Shown here: positions 51,894 to 61,878 of the stretch, one piece after another
Layout of the letters: each line of letters opens with the position of its first letter
Position numbering within the stretch: position 1 is the stretch's first letter
Assembly: GCF_000772945.1 (NCBI RefSeq)
Contig: NZ_JPVN01000012.1
Span: forward strand, 1-64,000
Direction of reading: 5' to 3'
Source of the DNA: Ureibacillus manganicus DSM 26584
GTDB lineage: Bacteria > Bacillota > Bacilli > Bacillales_A > Planococcaceae
Length of the DNA stretch: 64,000 bases
The notes under the pieces: generated by a model
Databases searched by the model: none
What the model saw: only the letters and a program-made list of their open reading frames with translations
What the model was told of the DNA's origin: nothing
Made by a program: the position numbers and the translations under genes

Positions 51894-52147
51894 AAATATA
51901 TTATACAAGCGTATCGAAGAATAGTATGTAGTCATTCAATGAACAGAGAGCGATCGTTCTAGGCTGAAAAACATCGTACCTTAGAATCTACAGAACCTAC
52001 TTCGCTAGCTTCTAGCAAAACTAGACGCCTTACTCTAGCGTTAATGAGAGTTTAAAGTGGGATTAATGTAATCCAATTTAGGTGGTACCGCGGAAGTCAA
52101 TCGACCTCTTTTCGCCCTATTGTTATAGGGAGAAAAGAGGTTTTTTA
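51894..52147 (+). promoter_or_regulatory. T-box leader, proline specifier
   Basis: Stem I can be folded: CGAAG (51915-51919) pairs with CTTCG (52000-52004), and TGTAG pairs with CTACA above it. Between them is the specifier loop, with AGTA on the 5' side (51923-51926) and GAACCTA on the 3' side. The specifier codon is CCT (51996-51998), proline. The GA motif AGAGAG lies at 51945-51950. The antiterminator core GGTGGTACCGCGG is at 52081-52093, and the terminator (17-bp stem 52104-52141, then TTTTTT) ends 20 bases before proB. Uncharged tRNA-Pro should favour read-through. T-box control of proBA is known in B. subtilis. Confidence 0.93.
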
Positions 52148-52167
52148 TTATTTTAGGAGGCAAGAAG

Positions 52168-53277
52168 ATGATAAAAAAGCAACGGATTGTCGTGAAAATT
52201 GGAAGTAGTTCCCTCACGAATTCTAAAGGTGAAATTGACCATGAAAAACTACAAGATCATATAGATGCAATCGCAGCACTAAAACGTCAAGGGCATGAAG
52301 TATTACTTGTTTCATCTGGAGCTGTTGCAGCTGGTTTTCGAAAACTTGGCTATCCTTCAAGACCAATTACTCTTAAAGGAAAACAAGCAGCAGCTGCTGT
52401 TGGGCAAAGTTTACTTATTCAGCAATATGCTATGGGGTTCCAAGAATATGAAATGATTACAGCACAAATTTTACTTACACGTACTGACTTTTCTAAAAAA
52501 GAGCGCTATAAAAATGCCTATGCAACTTTTACAGAGCTATTAGAAAGATCAATTATACCGATTATTAATGAAAATGATACTGTGTCCATCGCAGAGCTAA
52601 CATTTGGGGATAATGATATGCTATCCGCTTTAGTAAGTGGGCTCGTCCATGCAGACCAACTAATAATTCTAACAGATATTAATGGCTATTATAACGACAA
52701 TCCTAATAAAAATCCGAATGCACAGCGTATAAACCATCTTTCGGACATTACAGAGGAAATACTATCTAAAGCAGCTGGTAGTGGATCGAAAGTAGGCACA
52801 GGAGGTATGCAATCTAAACTTCTAGCAGCACAAACAGCTCTCAATTCAGGCGTAACGGTATTTATCGGTAAGGGAACAGGTGCAAATAAATTAATCGATA
52901 TTTTAAAAGGTAATGGCGACGGTACTTATATTAGCAAAAATCATTCTTCTACAATGCCAAACAACAAACAATGGATTTCATTTACTGAAGTTTCAGGTAA
53001 GATTTTCATCGACGAAGGTGCAAAAATTGCTTTACTAGACAAAGGGAAAAGCTTATTACCTGCTGGTGTTTGTGAAGTAGAAGGAGAATTCACTGCTGGA
53101 GATGTTGTAGAAGTTTACTGCAAAGATATACTTCTTGGTCGTGGTGAAGTCCATTATTCTAGTGAAGAGTTAACCTTTGCCTTAGGAAAACGTACAGAGA
53201 AAAATTTGTCAAAACCTATTGAAGTCATTCACCGTAATAACTGGGTAAGAATAAAACTGGAGGAGGAATCGAAATGA
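52168..53277 (+). CDS. proB: glutamate 5-kinase
   Basis: First enzyme of proline synthesis, phosphorylating glutamate with ATP; usually inhibited by proline. The amino-acid kinase domain (about 1-255) has [44 protein letters not shown] and [13 protein letters not shown]. The C-terminal PUA domain is at about 275-360. Length 369 aa is normal. AGGAGG is 9-10 bases before the ATG. The stop overlaps the proA start (ATGA), coupling translation. Controlled by the T-box upstream. Confidence 0.97.
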   Translation: MIKKQRIVVKIGSSSLTNSKGEIDHEKLQDHIDAIAALKRQGHEVLLVSSGAVAAGFRKLGYPSRPITLKGKQAAAAVGQSLLIQQYAMGFQEYEMITAQILLTRTDFSKKERYKNAYATFTELLERSIIPIINENDTVSIAELTFGDNDMLSALVSGLVHADQLIILTDINGYYNDNPNKNPNAQRINHLSDITEEILSKAAGSGSKVGTGGMQSKLLAAQTALNSGVTVFIGKGTGANKLIDILKGNGDGTYISKNHSSTMPNNKQWISFTEVSGKIFIDEGAKIALLDKGKSLLPAGVCEVEGEFTAGDVVEVYCKDILLGRGEVHYSSEELTFALGKRTEKNLSKPIEVIHRNNWVRIKLEEESK

Positions 53278-54539
53278 CAAATCAAATAATGGAAAGTGAA
53301 GTTCGATTAAAAGGAAGACTTGCAAAAAAAGCGAGTACTATATTAAATATAAAAACTACTGATGAAAAAAACCATGCCCTTCTTAAAATAGCCGAACAAT
53401 TACTAAAAGACCAAACTGAAATCATTGAAGCAAATAAAAAAGATCTTTCGTCTGGAAAAGAGAAAGGCTTAACAGATTCTGTTCTTGACCGCATTCTATT
53501 AAATGAATCACGAATTACATCGATGGCTAATTCTGTTGAAGAATTAATTGCATTAAAGGATCCTGTTGGTGAAATTCTTGAAACAATTCAAAAAGAGAAC
53601 GGATTAAAAATAGAAAAGCAGAGAGTACCTCTTGGAGTAATTGGTATGATCTATGAGGCTCGACCAAATGTGACAGTTGACGCGGCATCCCTTTGTTTAA
53701 AAACAGGAAATGCTGTAATTTTAAGAGGTAGTTCTTCAGCAAAATATTCGAACAAAGCACTAGTACAATCAATTCACAGAGCATTAGAAAATACATCTAT
53801 TCCACTAACTGCTGTTCAATTAATTGAAGATACGAGTCATGAAACAGCAAGTGAATTATTCCAATTAAATGACTATTTGGACGTGTTAATTCCACGAGGA
53901 AGCAAGAAATTAATTGACCTTGTTGTGAAAGAGTCTACAGTACCAGTATTAGAAACTGGTGCAGGTAACTGTCATATTTTTGTCGATGAATCTGGTCAAT
54001 TTGATATGGCACAAAATATTATCATCAACGCTAAAACCCAACGTCCATCTGTATGTAACGCAGTGGAAAGTTTATTAGTTCATCGGGAATGGTTTAACCA
54101 AAATGGTGTTCAACTCTTGAAACGTTTACAGGACTCAGGTATTACAATCGTTGGTGATGAACATATTTGTGCTGTTCTACCTAATGCTGTTAAAGCCACT
54201 GAGGAAGATTTCGCTTCGGAATTTTTAACTTTAACAATTAGCGTTAAAGTCGTGGAAACTGTAGAGGATGCTATTAACCATATTAATTATTATGGTACAA
54301 AACATTCAGAGGCTATTATTACTGAAGATGAGTTAAATGCGGCAACATTTTTAAAAAATGTTGATGCAGCTGCAGTTTATCATAATGCATCAACAAGATT
54401 TACTGATGGATTTGAATTTGGTTATGGTGCAGAGATTGGCATCAGTACACAGAAACTTCATGCTCGCGGACCAATGGGATTGCCTGCCCTTACTTCTTCA
54501 AAATATTTCGTTTATGGGAATGGACAAGTTCGTAACTAA
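53274..54539 (+). CDS. proA: gamma-glutamyl phosphate reductase
   Basis: Second enzyme of proline synthesis; NADPH-dependent reduction of glutamyl phosphate to the semialdehyde. An aldehyde-dehydrogenase-fold protein of 421 residues with [46 protein letters not shown] and the catalytic cysteine in [16 protein letters not shown]-terminal [13 protein letters not shown] is typical. Start ATG overlaps the proB stop. A strong terminator follows. Confidence 0.97.
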   Translation: MTNQIMESEVRLKGRLAKKASTILNIKTTDEKNHALLKIAEQLLKDQTEIIEANKKDLSSGKEKGLTDSVLDRILLNESRITSMANSVEELIALKDPVGEILETIQKENGLKIEKQRVPLGVIGMIYEARPNVTVDAASLCLKTGNAVILRGSSSAKYSNKALVQSIHRALENTSIPLTAVQLIEDTSHETASELFQLNDYLDVLIPRGSKKLIDLVVKESTVPVLETGAGNCHIFVDESGQFDMAQNIIINAKTQRPSVCNAVESLLVHREWFNQNGVQLLKRLQDSGITIVGDEHICAVLPNAVKATEEDFASEFLTLTISVKVVETVEDAINHINYYGTKHSEAIITEDELNAATFLKNVDAAAVYHNASTRFTDGFEFGYGAEIGISTQKLHARGPMGLPALTSSKYFVYGNGQVRN

Positions 54540-54548
54540 TGAAAATGT

Positions 54549-54576
54549 GGTGGGGAATAATCCCCACCTTTTTTTA
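54549..54576 (+). terminator. terminator of proBA
   Basis: GGTGGGGA-ATAA-TCCCCACC hairpin followed by eight T. Confidence 0.93.
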
Positions 54577-54665
54577 TTCTTTATAAAATGGACGAATAGG
54601 AACTAATGCATTTTTAATTAATCTTAGTTAGTTAAACTTCACTCTAAAAATCGTCCGTCAGAATA

Positions 54666-55724
54666 TTATTGATTAGCTGTATATTTTCTAATAGCAGGTA
54701 AAATCTCATTTCCAATAATTTCAATGTTTTTCATTAATTTATCGAATGGAACACCACCAAAATCCATTTGACCAATGTAACGTTGATGCCCGAATAATTC
54801 ATATTGATAAAGGATTTTTTCAATGATTTGTTGCGGACTTCCTACATTCATTACATTTTGAGGATCTGCACCTTGAGCAAATTGATACATTGGGAATCCA
54901 CGGCCGTTTGATAATTTCATACCTCCATCAATATGCGGATGATATTCTTTAATTGCATCTTGAGTTGTTTTAGCAGCATAGAAAAATCCAGCGGTTGCAA
55001 CTGGTAATTCACTTGGATCAAAACCATTTTCTTTAAGTGACTCACGATATGCATCTATTGAATATTTAAAGCTCGTTGCAGGTCCACCAAGCATAGCTAT
55101 CATCATTGGTACTCCTGCTCGTCCAGCTTTAACTGCTGAGGCAGGTGGTCCACCAACAGCTCTCCAAATCGGAAGTGTGCCATTTAAGGGGCGAGGTAGA
55201 ATTTGAGCATCTTTTAAGGGTGCACGGAATTCCCCACTCCAGTTTACGATTTCTTCTTTATTAATTTGTAATAAGAGATCGAACTTTTCTTCAAATAATT
55301 CTTCGTAATTGCGAAGATCATAGCCTAATAAACTAAATAAACCAACTCGTGAGGCTCGTCCAGCAATAATTTCAGTACGTCCATTTGATATTAAGTCAAT
55401 TGTTGCAAAGTCCTCATACACACGCACAGGATCTAGTGTACTAACTATCGTTGATGAACTTGATATTTTGATATTATTCGTCGCTTGAGCGATTGCCGAT
55501 AATACAACGGAATGTGCTTGAGTTGTGAAATATTCTTGGTGACTCTCCCCTACACTAAAAAAATCAATTCCTGCTTGTTCTGCTAGTTTAGCTAATTCAA
55601 TAATTTCTTGAATCCTTTGTTGCGCTGAAATGCGCTCTTTTGAATGGGGATTTGCCATATGATCTCCTAAAGTATAAATGCCAAACTCTAAACCATTTTT
55701 CGGGTTAATGCGATATTTTTCCAT
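54666..55724 (-). CDS. luciferase-like (LLM) flavin-dependent oxidoreductase
   Basis: A 352-residue TIM-barrel monooxygenase of the luciferase-like group (F420/FMN). It begins FGIYTLGDHMANP and has IDFFSVGESHQEYFTT, SSSSTIVSTLDPVRVYEDFATIDL in part, GRTEIIAGRASRVG and the WRAVGGPPASAVKAGRAGVPM region. These proteins use reduced FMN; the substrate is unknown. ATG at 55724 is eight bases after GGGGAG; the longer frame from 55793 lacks a site. Monocistronic. Confidence 0.85.
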   Translation of the reverse strand: MEKYRINPKNGLEFGIYTLGDHMANPHSKERISAQQRIQEIIELAKLAEQAGIDFFSVGESHQEYFTTQAHSVVLSAIAQATNNIKISSSSTIVSTLDPVRVYEDFATIDLISNGRTEIIAGRASRVGLFSLLGYDLRNYEELFEEKFDLLLQINKEEIVNWSGEFRAPLKDAQILPRPLNGTLPIWRAVGGPPASAVKAGRAGVPMMIAMLGGPATSFKYSIDAYRESLKENGFDPSELPVATAGFFYAAKTTQDAIKEYHPHIDGGMKLSNGRGFPMYQFAQGADPQNVMNVGSPQQIIEKILYQYELFGHQRYIGQMDFGGVPFDKLMKNIEIIGNEILPAIRKYTANQ

Positions 55725-55961
55725 TTTTAAAACTCCCCTTTTATTTAATTTTGAATAATAATTCACAATAATAGCATTATATCTTGAATTCAAGATTTAT
55801 AATATACAACCTTTGATTGAAATAATTAGACGTTTGTGACCTAAATATTCCCATTGTTTTGTATTAATATAAAAGGATATTAAGGTTTAATAAATAAAAA
55901 TTGATTGCGAAAGCTTTCCCATTTTCGCAATCAATAAATCAGCCAATATAAATAAATAATT

Positions 55962-56642
55962 TCATATTGATATTTCATGAATAACTTTTATATGTTCTAT
56001 ATTCAAAAATACATGTGAATTTTCACCCGTTTGTACTTCTACCATTTTACCTAAAAGGTTTTTAATTAATCCCGTATGGTTACCTTTGAATCCTAGATTA
56101 ATAACAACCAGTTTATTAATCTTGCTTTTTATTAGTAAATCGAATTGATCTGCTAATTTATGATTGGGAGTAATGGAATAAAATTGCTCTTTTGTTAACC
56201 CATATGGATGTATTTCTTCTGTATGTGGAATGATCCATTTTAAATGTTTGGTTGAAATGTACATTGTTTTATAAATTGGCGAATGAAAAACAAAATAATC
56301 TTTCATTACATTCACTATAACACCATGTAATGGCTGTCTATTCATTACATTGACTTCTGTATACATACCAATTGCCTGAGTCAACACATCTGATAAAGAT
56401 AATTCCTTAAGAGCATCATCAGTAAAATATTCTGGTTTCGTAATTGGACTTTGAATATCTTCTACTTGCTGTGCGGTCGAAATATTTTGAATATGTTCAA
56501 ATGAGATATATAAATATTCTTTTCCAGTATACAGCACTAGTATTTCACTACTTTGATCGATGATTTTTCCTTTTACAAGAACATCTCCAGCAAGGATTAC
56601 TTCAACGATTTCTTTTATTTCCGGTTCAAACTTATTAAACAA
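55962..56642 (-). CDS. CotB-like spore coat protein, three-repeat form
   Basis: A 226-residue protein made of three diverged copies of a roughly 45-residue strand-rich unit (about 14-54, 88-138 and 178-222). Each follows the pattern V...G-GxI/L-x-D/N-x-L-V-x-Y-I-x-hHIK. The units end IQNIS, LKWIIP and IKVIH, and the pattern recalls the GKL...DYI...LEHVKSI unit of B. subtilis CotB. A TTG start at 56642 follows AGGAGG by six bases. It lies 173 bases after the second CotB-like gene on the same strand. A mother-cell coat role is inferred; no Ser/Lys-rich tail is present. Confidence 0.62.
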   Translation of the reverse strand: MFNKFEPEIKEIVEVILAGDVLVKGKIIDQSSEILVLYTGKEYLYISFEHIQNISTAQQVEDIQSPITKPEYFTDDALKELSLSDVLTQAIGMYTEVNVMNRQPLHGVIVNVMKDYFVFHSPIYKTMYISTKHLKWIIPHTEEIHPYGLTKEQFYSITPNHKLADQFDLLIKSKINKLVVINLGFKGNHTGLIKNLLGKMVEVQTGENSHVFLNIEHIKVIHEISI

Positions 56643-56815
56643 GTTCTCCCTCCTTATTAAGAAAAGAACTAGAACACTGAAAAGAACTATGGGAAAATTT
56701 ATATGTTTTATAGAGTTGTTTGAATTATGTTATGGACAATATTTGTTATTTTTATATACTCCCATAGTTACTTTAATAAGATGTGAAAGTTATTTGAGGC
56801 GTAACATTAAGCTAG

Positions 56816-57313
56816 TTATTTTCTTCTGTTTGTTTTTCTACTGTTCTGTTGATTTTTTGCATTAGAATCAGTTTCTTCACTTTCTTCCTGTGTTGCAAAT
56901 TGACCATTACTTACACTACGAATATGGTGCATCGAAACCCTAATTAATTCTTCGTTTGCAATAAGTGTTATATAATCGTCTGAAACAGAATCAAGTACAC
57001 CTTCAATATTTTCAGGAATGATTTTTACCCATTGATGATCGAAATTATTATTGATCATCGTTTTGAAATCTAAACCAGAAAATTGTTGTTCAACTTCTTC
57101 CGGTATAAATGTATCAATTTGTTCCTGTTCTTTTAAACTCTGACTAATGGATTTTACATGGTAAAGTTTATAGACTACAAGACCATTATTTTTTGTTAAT
57201 AACGTAATATAATCATCACCGTATCCTATGCACTTACCTACAGCAGAATGAGGGCCACCGCGATCAACTTTTATAGTTTGACCTTTTAAATGTCTAAATA
57301 GTTCGCCATTCAT
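56816..57313 (-). CDS. CotB-like spore coat protein, two-repeat form
   Basis: A 165-residue protein with two copies of the CotB-type unit (about 10-57 and 92-134). The first, VDRGGPHSAVGK with YKLYHVKSIS, closely resembles the VYRGGPESKKGK...YQLEHVKSI of B. subtilis CotB as I recall it. The second keeps the pattern in EGVLDSVSDDYITLI and MHHIRSVS. A short Glu/Asn/Lys/Arg tail (140-165) replaces the long Ser/Lys-rich tail of CotB. AGGAGG precedes the ATG by 11 bases. It lies directly upstream of the three-repeat gene. Confidence 0.75.
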   Translation of the reverse strand: MNGELFRHLKGQTIKVDRGGPHSAVGKCIGYGDDYITLLTKNNGLVVYKLYHVKSISQSLKEQEQIDTFIPEEVEQQFSGLDFKTMINNNFDHQWVKIIPENIEGVLDSVSDDYITLIANEELIRVSMHHIRSVSNGQFATQEESEETDSNAKNQQNSRKTNRRK

Positions 57314-57416
57314 TTTAAAATTAACCTCCTATTTTTTATTTCTTGCTCAATATATGGCAAAGTACCCAATTCATTAATGTTAAATGCCTATAAACAAATT
57401 AATTATTTTTAACAAG

Positions 57417-57449
57417 AAAAAACCGCCTCGCGACCCGAGACGGTTTTTT
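57417..57449 (-). terminator. terminator of argGH
   Basis: AACCGCCTCG/CGAGACGGTT stem with a G-U pair, extended by A/T runs on both sides; T-run on the minus strand, about 55 bases after argH. Confidence 0.9.
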
Positions 57450-57502
57450 GAACTTTATATTTTTATAATTCGTATCCTATGAACCAATGATGTATCAACT
57501 TT

Positions 57503-58888
57503 TTAGAATTGTTTAGGAACTATGCACTCTTTCGCCTTTTCGATTTGAAGTCGTACTTGGTCAAATCCAGTACCACCCAGTGAATGTCGTCTACGGACAG
57601 CAGCTTCTGGACGTAACACTTCATACACATCTTCTTCGATCAGATTACTTTCAGCTTTCATATCTTTAAGTGGCAAGTCTAATAAATAAATACCTCTTTG
57701 AATACAAGTAAATACTAGCTTTCCTGTCACTTCATGCGCTTCACGGAATGGCATACCTTTTGTTGCCAAATAATCAGCAAGCTCGGTTGCATTAGAGAAA
57801 TCGCTATGAACTGCTTTGTGTAGTCTTTCCGTGTTTACTGTCATCGTGCGGACCATGCCTTCAAAGATCTTCAAAGAGCCTAGTATTGTTTGAACAGTAT
57901 CAAACATACCTTCTTTATCTTCTTGCATATCTTTGTTGTAAGTTAACGGTGTTCCTTTCAATACCGTTAACAAGCCCATTAGGTTACCGTAAACACGACC
58001 AGTCTTGCCTCGAATAAGTTCAGCCATATCTGGGTTTTTCTTTTGAGGCATAATTGATGAACCTGTAGAAAATGCATCATCTAATTCGATAAATTTAAAC
58101 TCATCTGTTGACCATATAATAATCTCTTCAGCAAAACGAGACAAATGGGTCATTAGAAGACTAGCGTTTGATAAAAATTCTACGATGAAATCACGATCAC
58201 TAACCGCGTCCATTGAATTTTCATAAACTTTACTAAATCCAAGGTATTCTGCAGATTTCAGACGGTCAATTGGAAAAGTTGTTCCAGCCATCGCGCCAGC
58301 ACCTAGCGGTAAAATATCGATACGTTTCATTGAATCATTGAAGCGTTCTTTATCACGCTCTAACATCCAAAAATAAGCCATTAAATGATGACCAAAACTG
58401 ATAGGTTGAGCACGTTGTAAATGTGTATAACCTGGAGCAATTGTTTCAATATGTTGTTCAGCTTTATCTACAATCGTTTTTTGGAAAGTTTCAATTAGAT
58501 CGATAACTTCCACAACACGTTTCTTTAAAAATAGATGAACGTCTGTTGCAACTTGGTCGTTACGGCTACGGCCTGTATGGAGTTTTCCTCCAACAGGACC
58601 GATTATATCCGTTAACATTTTTTCTAAATTTAAATGGATATCTTCGTTTGCTACACTAAACTCGAGCTCCCCAGCCTCTGCTAATCTGTTAAGCTCTGCT
58701 AAACCGCCAAGAATCTTCTCTACGTCTTCAGTAGACAAAATACCTTGTGCGCCTAACATTGTTACGTGTGCAACACTACCTTCTAGATCTTCCATTACTA
58801 ATTGTTGGTCAAATCCGATTGATGCGCCGAATTCATCTACCCAGCTTTCCGCTGATTTCTGAAAGCGGCCACCCCATAATTTTGTCAT
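57503..58888 (-). CDS. argH: argininosuccinate lyase
   Basis: Splits argininosuccinate into arginine and fumarate, the final step of arginine synthesis. A 461-residue member of the fumarase/aspartase superfamily with the signature [16 protein letters not shown], the N-terminal [34 protein letters not shown] and [16 protein letters not shown]. Start ATG follows GTAGGTGTC. It lies 42 bases after argG in one operon. Confidence 0.97.
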   Translation of the reverse strand: MTKLWGGRFQKSAESWVDEFGASIGFDQQLVMEDLEGSVAHVTMLGAQGILSTEDVEKILGGLAELNRLAEAGELEFSVANEDIHLNLEKMLTDIIGPVGGKLHTGRSRNDQVATDVHLFLKKRVVEVIDLIETFQKTIVDKAEQHIETIAPGYTHLQRAQPISFGHHLMAYFWMLERDKERFNDSMKRIDILPLGAGAMAGTTFPIDRLKSAEYLGFSKVYENSMDAVSDRDFIVEFLSNASLLMTHLSRFAEEIIIWSTDEFKFIELDDAFSTGSSIMPQKKNPDMAELIRGKTGRVYGNLMGLLTVLKGTPLTYNKDMQEDKEGMFDTVQTILGSLKIFEGMVRTMTVNTERLHKAVHSDFSNATELADYLATKGMPFREAHEVTGKLVFTCIQRGIYLLDLPLKDMKAESNLIEEDVYEVLRPEAAVRRRHSLGGTGFDQVRLQIEKAKECIVPKQF

Positions 58889-58930
58889 GGTGACACCTAC
58901 TTTTTTAGATCCAAATGATGCAAGTGGAAA

Positions 58931-60142
58931 TTATTTAGTAACCTTTTCTGTGTTTTTTGCAACTTCTGCTGCTACTACTGTTGGAAGACCCCATAATTCA
59001 ATGAAACCAACTGCAGAATTGTGATTGAATTTATCAGCTTTTGAGTAAGTTGCTAATTCTTCAGAATATAGTGAGTTTGGTGATTTACGTCCTTCAACAA
59101 TTGCATGACCTTTGTATAACTTCACGCGAACTGTTCCATTTACATATTTTTGAGTTTCTTTTAAAAACGCTTCGAGTGCTGTACGAATTGGGTTGAACCA
59201 AAGACCTTCATAAATGATTTCAGATAGTTTTTGTTCAACAATTGGTTTAAAGTGAGCTAACTCTTTTACTAGAGTTATATCTTCAAGTTCTTTATGAGCA
59301 GTTAAAAGCACCTTTGCACCAGGTATCTCGTAAACTTCACGTGATTTAATACCAACTAAACGGTTCTCAACGTGATCGATACGTCCAATTCCATGTGCAC
59401 CTGCTACTTTATTTAACTCTTGGATTAGATCAGCTAATTTCATTTCTTGTCCATTAATCGAAACTGGTTTACCTTCTACAAATTCAATTTCAACATATTC
59501 TGCTGTATCAGGTGCGTTTTCGATTGAAACAGTTAATCCATAAGCTTCTTCTGGTGGAGCAACCCAAGGATCTTCCATTACACCAGCTTCGTTCGCACGT
59601 CCCCAAAGATTTTGGTCAATTGAGAATGGTGAATCGATTGTTGCAGGAATTGGAACACCGTGTTTCTCTGCATATTCGATTTCTTCGTCACGACTCCATC
59701 CCCACTCACGAACTGGTGCAAGAACTTCTAGGTCTGGGTTTAAAGCTTTAATAGATACTTCAAAACGCACTTGGTCATTTCCTTTACCTGTACATCCGTG
59801 AGCAACTGCATCTGCATTTACTTGGTTAGCAATCTCTACTAATTTTTTAGATATTAAAGGACGAGATAATGCAGAAACTAATGGATATTTTTGTTCATAC
59901 CAAGTATGACCTTGTAAAGAAATAAGAGCATATTCTTCAGCAAATTCGTCTTTTGCATCAACCATATATGATTCAACTGCACCTACTTGAAGTGCTTTGT
60001 TTTTAATGAATTCTAAATCCTTACCTTCACCTACATCTAAACATACAGCAATTACGTCCCAACCTTGTTCTTTTAACCAAGGAATTGCCACTGATGTATC
60101 TAAACCGCCTGAATAAGCTAAAACAACTTTTTTGTTTGCCAT
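58931..60142 (-). CDS. argG: argininosuccinate synthase
   Basis: Joins citrulline and aspartate using ATP. A 403-residue enzyme with the ATP-pyrophosphatase P-loop [31 protein letters not shown], the citrulline/aspartate-binding [12 protein letters not shown] and the late [15 protein letters not shown] precedes the ATG by nine bases. First gene of argGH, with a well-formed promoter at 60208-60236. An ArgR box cannot be asserted. Confidence 0.97.
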   Translation of the reverse strand: MANKKVVLAYSGGLDTSVAIPWLKEQGWDVIAVCLDVGEGKDLEFIKNKALQVGAVESYMVDAKDEFAEEYALISLQGHTWYEQKYPLVSALSRPLISKKLVEIANQVNADAVAHGCTGKGNDQVRFEVSIKALNPDLEVLAPVREWGWSRDEEIEYAEKHGVPIPATIDSPFSIDQNLWGRANEAGVMEDPWVAPPEEAYGLTVSIENAPDTAEYVEIEFVEGKPVSINGQEMKLADLIQELNKVAGAHGIGRIDHVENRLVGIKSREVYEIPGAKVLLTAHKELEDITLVKELAHFKPIVEQKLSEIIYEGLWFNPIRTALEAFLKETQKYVNGTVRVKLYKGHAIVEGRKSPNSLYSEELATYSKADKFNHNSAVGFIELWGLPTVVAAEVAKNTEKVTK

Positions 60143-60207
60143 AATGTATTGCCTCCGATAAATTCATGTCTGTATTTTTATACAACTATATAAAACTTTA
60201 TACACGA

Positions 60208-60236
60208 ATAGTATCATGTAATAAAAATAAAAACAA
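60208..60236 (-). promoter_or_regulatory. promoter of argGH
   Basis: On the minus strand TTGTTT (60236-60231), a 17-base spacer and TACTAT (60213-60208) form a good SigA-type promoter about 65 bases before argG. Confidence 0.68.
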
Positions 60237-60270
60237 GTGAAATTTTATTAATATAAGACAATTCAAAAAA

Positions 60271-60313
60271 TGAGCAGAAACCTATACTTAACAAGCATTT
60301 TTGGTTCTACTCA
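60271..60313 (-). terminator. terminator of the SDR gene
   Basis: GAGTAGAACC pairs with GGTTTCTGCTC with one bulge, followed on the minus strand by a T-run (complement of AAAAAA near 60265-60270). Confidence 0.65.
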
Positions 60314-60321
60314 GACAATAA

Positions 60322-61074
60322 TTATTTCTTATTAAAAAATCTTCTTCCCACTTTTTCAGCTATACTAGGTGCAATTGCATAAAGTTTACTTGTAATCCCT
60401 AATACTTTCGGTAAATTTACTTCTCTTACTGGATGATTAATGCAATTTACTACACATGTTGCTACCTTTTCAGGCTTTAATAGGAAGTTTTTTATTGTTT
60501 CTCTATATGCATTTGTTGCATCAGCCTTTTGTAAAAATGGTGTATCAATTGGACCTGGATAAATCGTTGTTACCTTCACATTATAAGATTCAAGCTCTAA
60601 TCTAAGTCCATTTGAAAAGCCTGTTATCGCATGTTTGGATGCAGCATATACACTAGCTTTTCTTGTTGCAACTTTTCCAGCTTGAGAGCCAATAAAGATA
60701 ATATGCCCTGAATTTCTCGTAATCATGTTTTTCGCCAATCTTCTCGTTAAAACAATAGGAGCACGAACATTTACATCAATCATCATATCAATTTCTTCAT
60801 CTAATAGATCAAATGCATTTTGAAATATACCTAACCCAGCATTCATTATTGCAACATCAATGGGAGGTAGAGAATTACAAACGTACTCAATATCTTCTGT
60901 TTTCGTTAAATCAGCTTGCAAGACATTTGCTCCTAATTTACTTAACATTTCAAGTGAAGGTTCATTTCGTCCAGTTGCATATACAGTATGTCCAGACTTT
61001 ACACACATTTCTGTAATCAATCGACCAATTCCACTAGTAGCACCCGTTATAAAGATTACTTTACCATGCTTCAA
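60322..61074 (-). CDS. short-chain dehydrogenase/reductase
   Basis: A 250-residue classical SDR. Cofactor motif FITGATSGIGRLITEM (about 7-23), NAGLG (about 82), catalytic Ser in IIFIGSQAGKVA and YxxxK in YAASKHA, then PGPIDTPF. ATGRNEPS at the end of strand 2 suggests NADP preference. TTG start at 61074 follows AAAGGA by eight bases. Substrate unknown. A C-terminal amphipathic helix might associate with membrane. Confidence 0.87.
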   Translation of the reverse strand: MKHGKVIFITGATSGIGRLITEMCVKSGHTVYATGRNEPSLEMLSKLGANVLQADLTKTEDIEYVCNSLPPIDVAIMNAGLGIFQNAFDLLDEEIDMMIDVNVRAPIVLTRRLAKNMITRNSGHIIFIGSQAGKVATRKASVYAASKHAITGFSNGLRLELESYNVKVTTIYPGPIDTPFLQKADATNAYRETIKNFLLKPEKVATCVVNCINHPVREVNLPKVLGITSKLYAIAPSIAEKVGRRFFNKK

Positions 61075-61169
61075 ATTGTATGTTCCTTTCTTAAATATCC
61101 ATACTTTTTTATATAATGTGGACCCAATCGAAAGTTTTCTTTTTTGACTGCAATTAAATTAACCACATT

Positions 61170-61195
61170 AAAAAAGAGTATAGAAAACTCTATAC
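61170..61195 (-). terminator. terminator of nsrR
   Basis: GTATAGA-AAAC-TCTATAC stem, followed on the minus strand by TCTTTTTTAA, 14 bases from the stop at 61210. Confidence 0.85.
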
Positions 61196-61209
61196 CCTTC
61201 AAATTTAAC

Positions 61210-61647
61210 CTATTTCATATTTAGCAAATTAAATAATTCATCTTTAGATGTTAAAAAGTCTGCTAAACAGTATTGGTCAAGTACTTTTAAGTAAGCCTTC
61301 AATGCTTCACCTAATGCATTTTTAAGTTGACAGGCAGGAGAAATCCTACACAAATTATTTTCAGAACTAAAACACTCAACTAAGTGGAAATCTTCTTCTG
61401 TTTGACGTACTACTTGCCCGATCTTTATATCCTTAGGATCCATGGCAAGTCGAATTCCACCACCTCGCCCACGGATTGTCTCGATATAGCCGTGTTGACC
61501 TAAATCATATGTTACCTTCATTAAATGATTTTTTGATATATGGTAAGCATCTGCAATTTCTTGTATTGTTGTTAACTTATCTGGACTTTTCAGGCCAAGA
61601 TATAGCAAAGTCCTGAGTGAGTAATCTGTATATAATGTTAAGCGCAT
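61210..61647 (-). CDS. nsrR: Rrf2-family nitric oxide sensing repressor NsrR
   Basis: A 145-residue regulator with an N-terminal winged helix (about 1-70: TDYSLRTLLYLGL, TIQEIADAYHISKNHLMK, IRGRGGGIRLA) and the three iron-sulfur cysteines C92, C100 and C106 (VECFSSENNLCRISPAC). This spacing matches NsrR, whose [4Fe-4S] cluster reacts with nitric oxide. It is divergent from hmp, its usual target, and operator-like repeats lie between them. ATG at 61647 follows GGTG. Confidence 0.93.
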   Translation of the reverse strand: MRLTLYTDYSLRTLLYLGLKSPDKLTTIQEIADAYHISKNHLMKVTYDLGQHGYIETIRGRGGGIRLAMDPKDIKIGQVVRQTEEDFHLVECFSSENNLCRISPACQLKNALGEALKAYLKVLDQYCLADFLTSKDELFNLLNMK

Positions 61648-61730
61648 TAGTTACACCACACTTTCTAATTACATTATATCATCATTAATAGTCAAATATT
61701 AAATATGACACATAATTTTACCTCTTTAAA

Positions 61731-61749
61731 GATGTATTTTGAATACATC
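61731..61749. promoter_or_regulatory. NsrR-like operator
   Basis: GATGTATT-TTG-AATACATC is a perfect inverted repeat close to the NsrR consensus (AAGATGYATTTN-AAATRCATCTT type). It lies between nsrR and hmp, 82 bases from the nsrR start. Weaker half-sites (GTGTATTTTAGAT near 61772 and ATGTATTTATGAT near 61811) follow. Confidence 0.72.
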
Positions 61750-61751
61750 AA

Positions 61752-61809
61752 TTGTGGCGATTTTGTTAAAGGTGTATTTTAGATAATTTTTTGTGACCAT
61801 TTTGTTAAA
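61752..61809 (+). repeat. 39-bp-period direct repeat in the hmp promoter region
   Basis: TTGTGGCGATTTTGTTAAA (61752-61770) and TTGTGACCATTTTGTTAAA (61791-61809) match in 17 of 19 positions, 39 bases apart. Each is followed by a TGTATTT half-site, so the operator arrangement itself has been duplicated. Confidence 0.72.
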
Positions 61810-61878
61810 CATGTATTTATGATATTGCTTTTAAAAATACTCGAGAGTATAGTGGCATTAGAAAGGACGTGTTAGATT

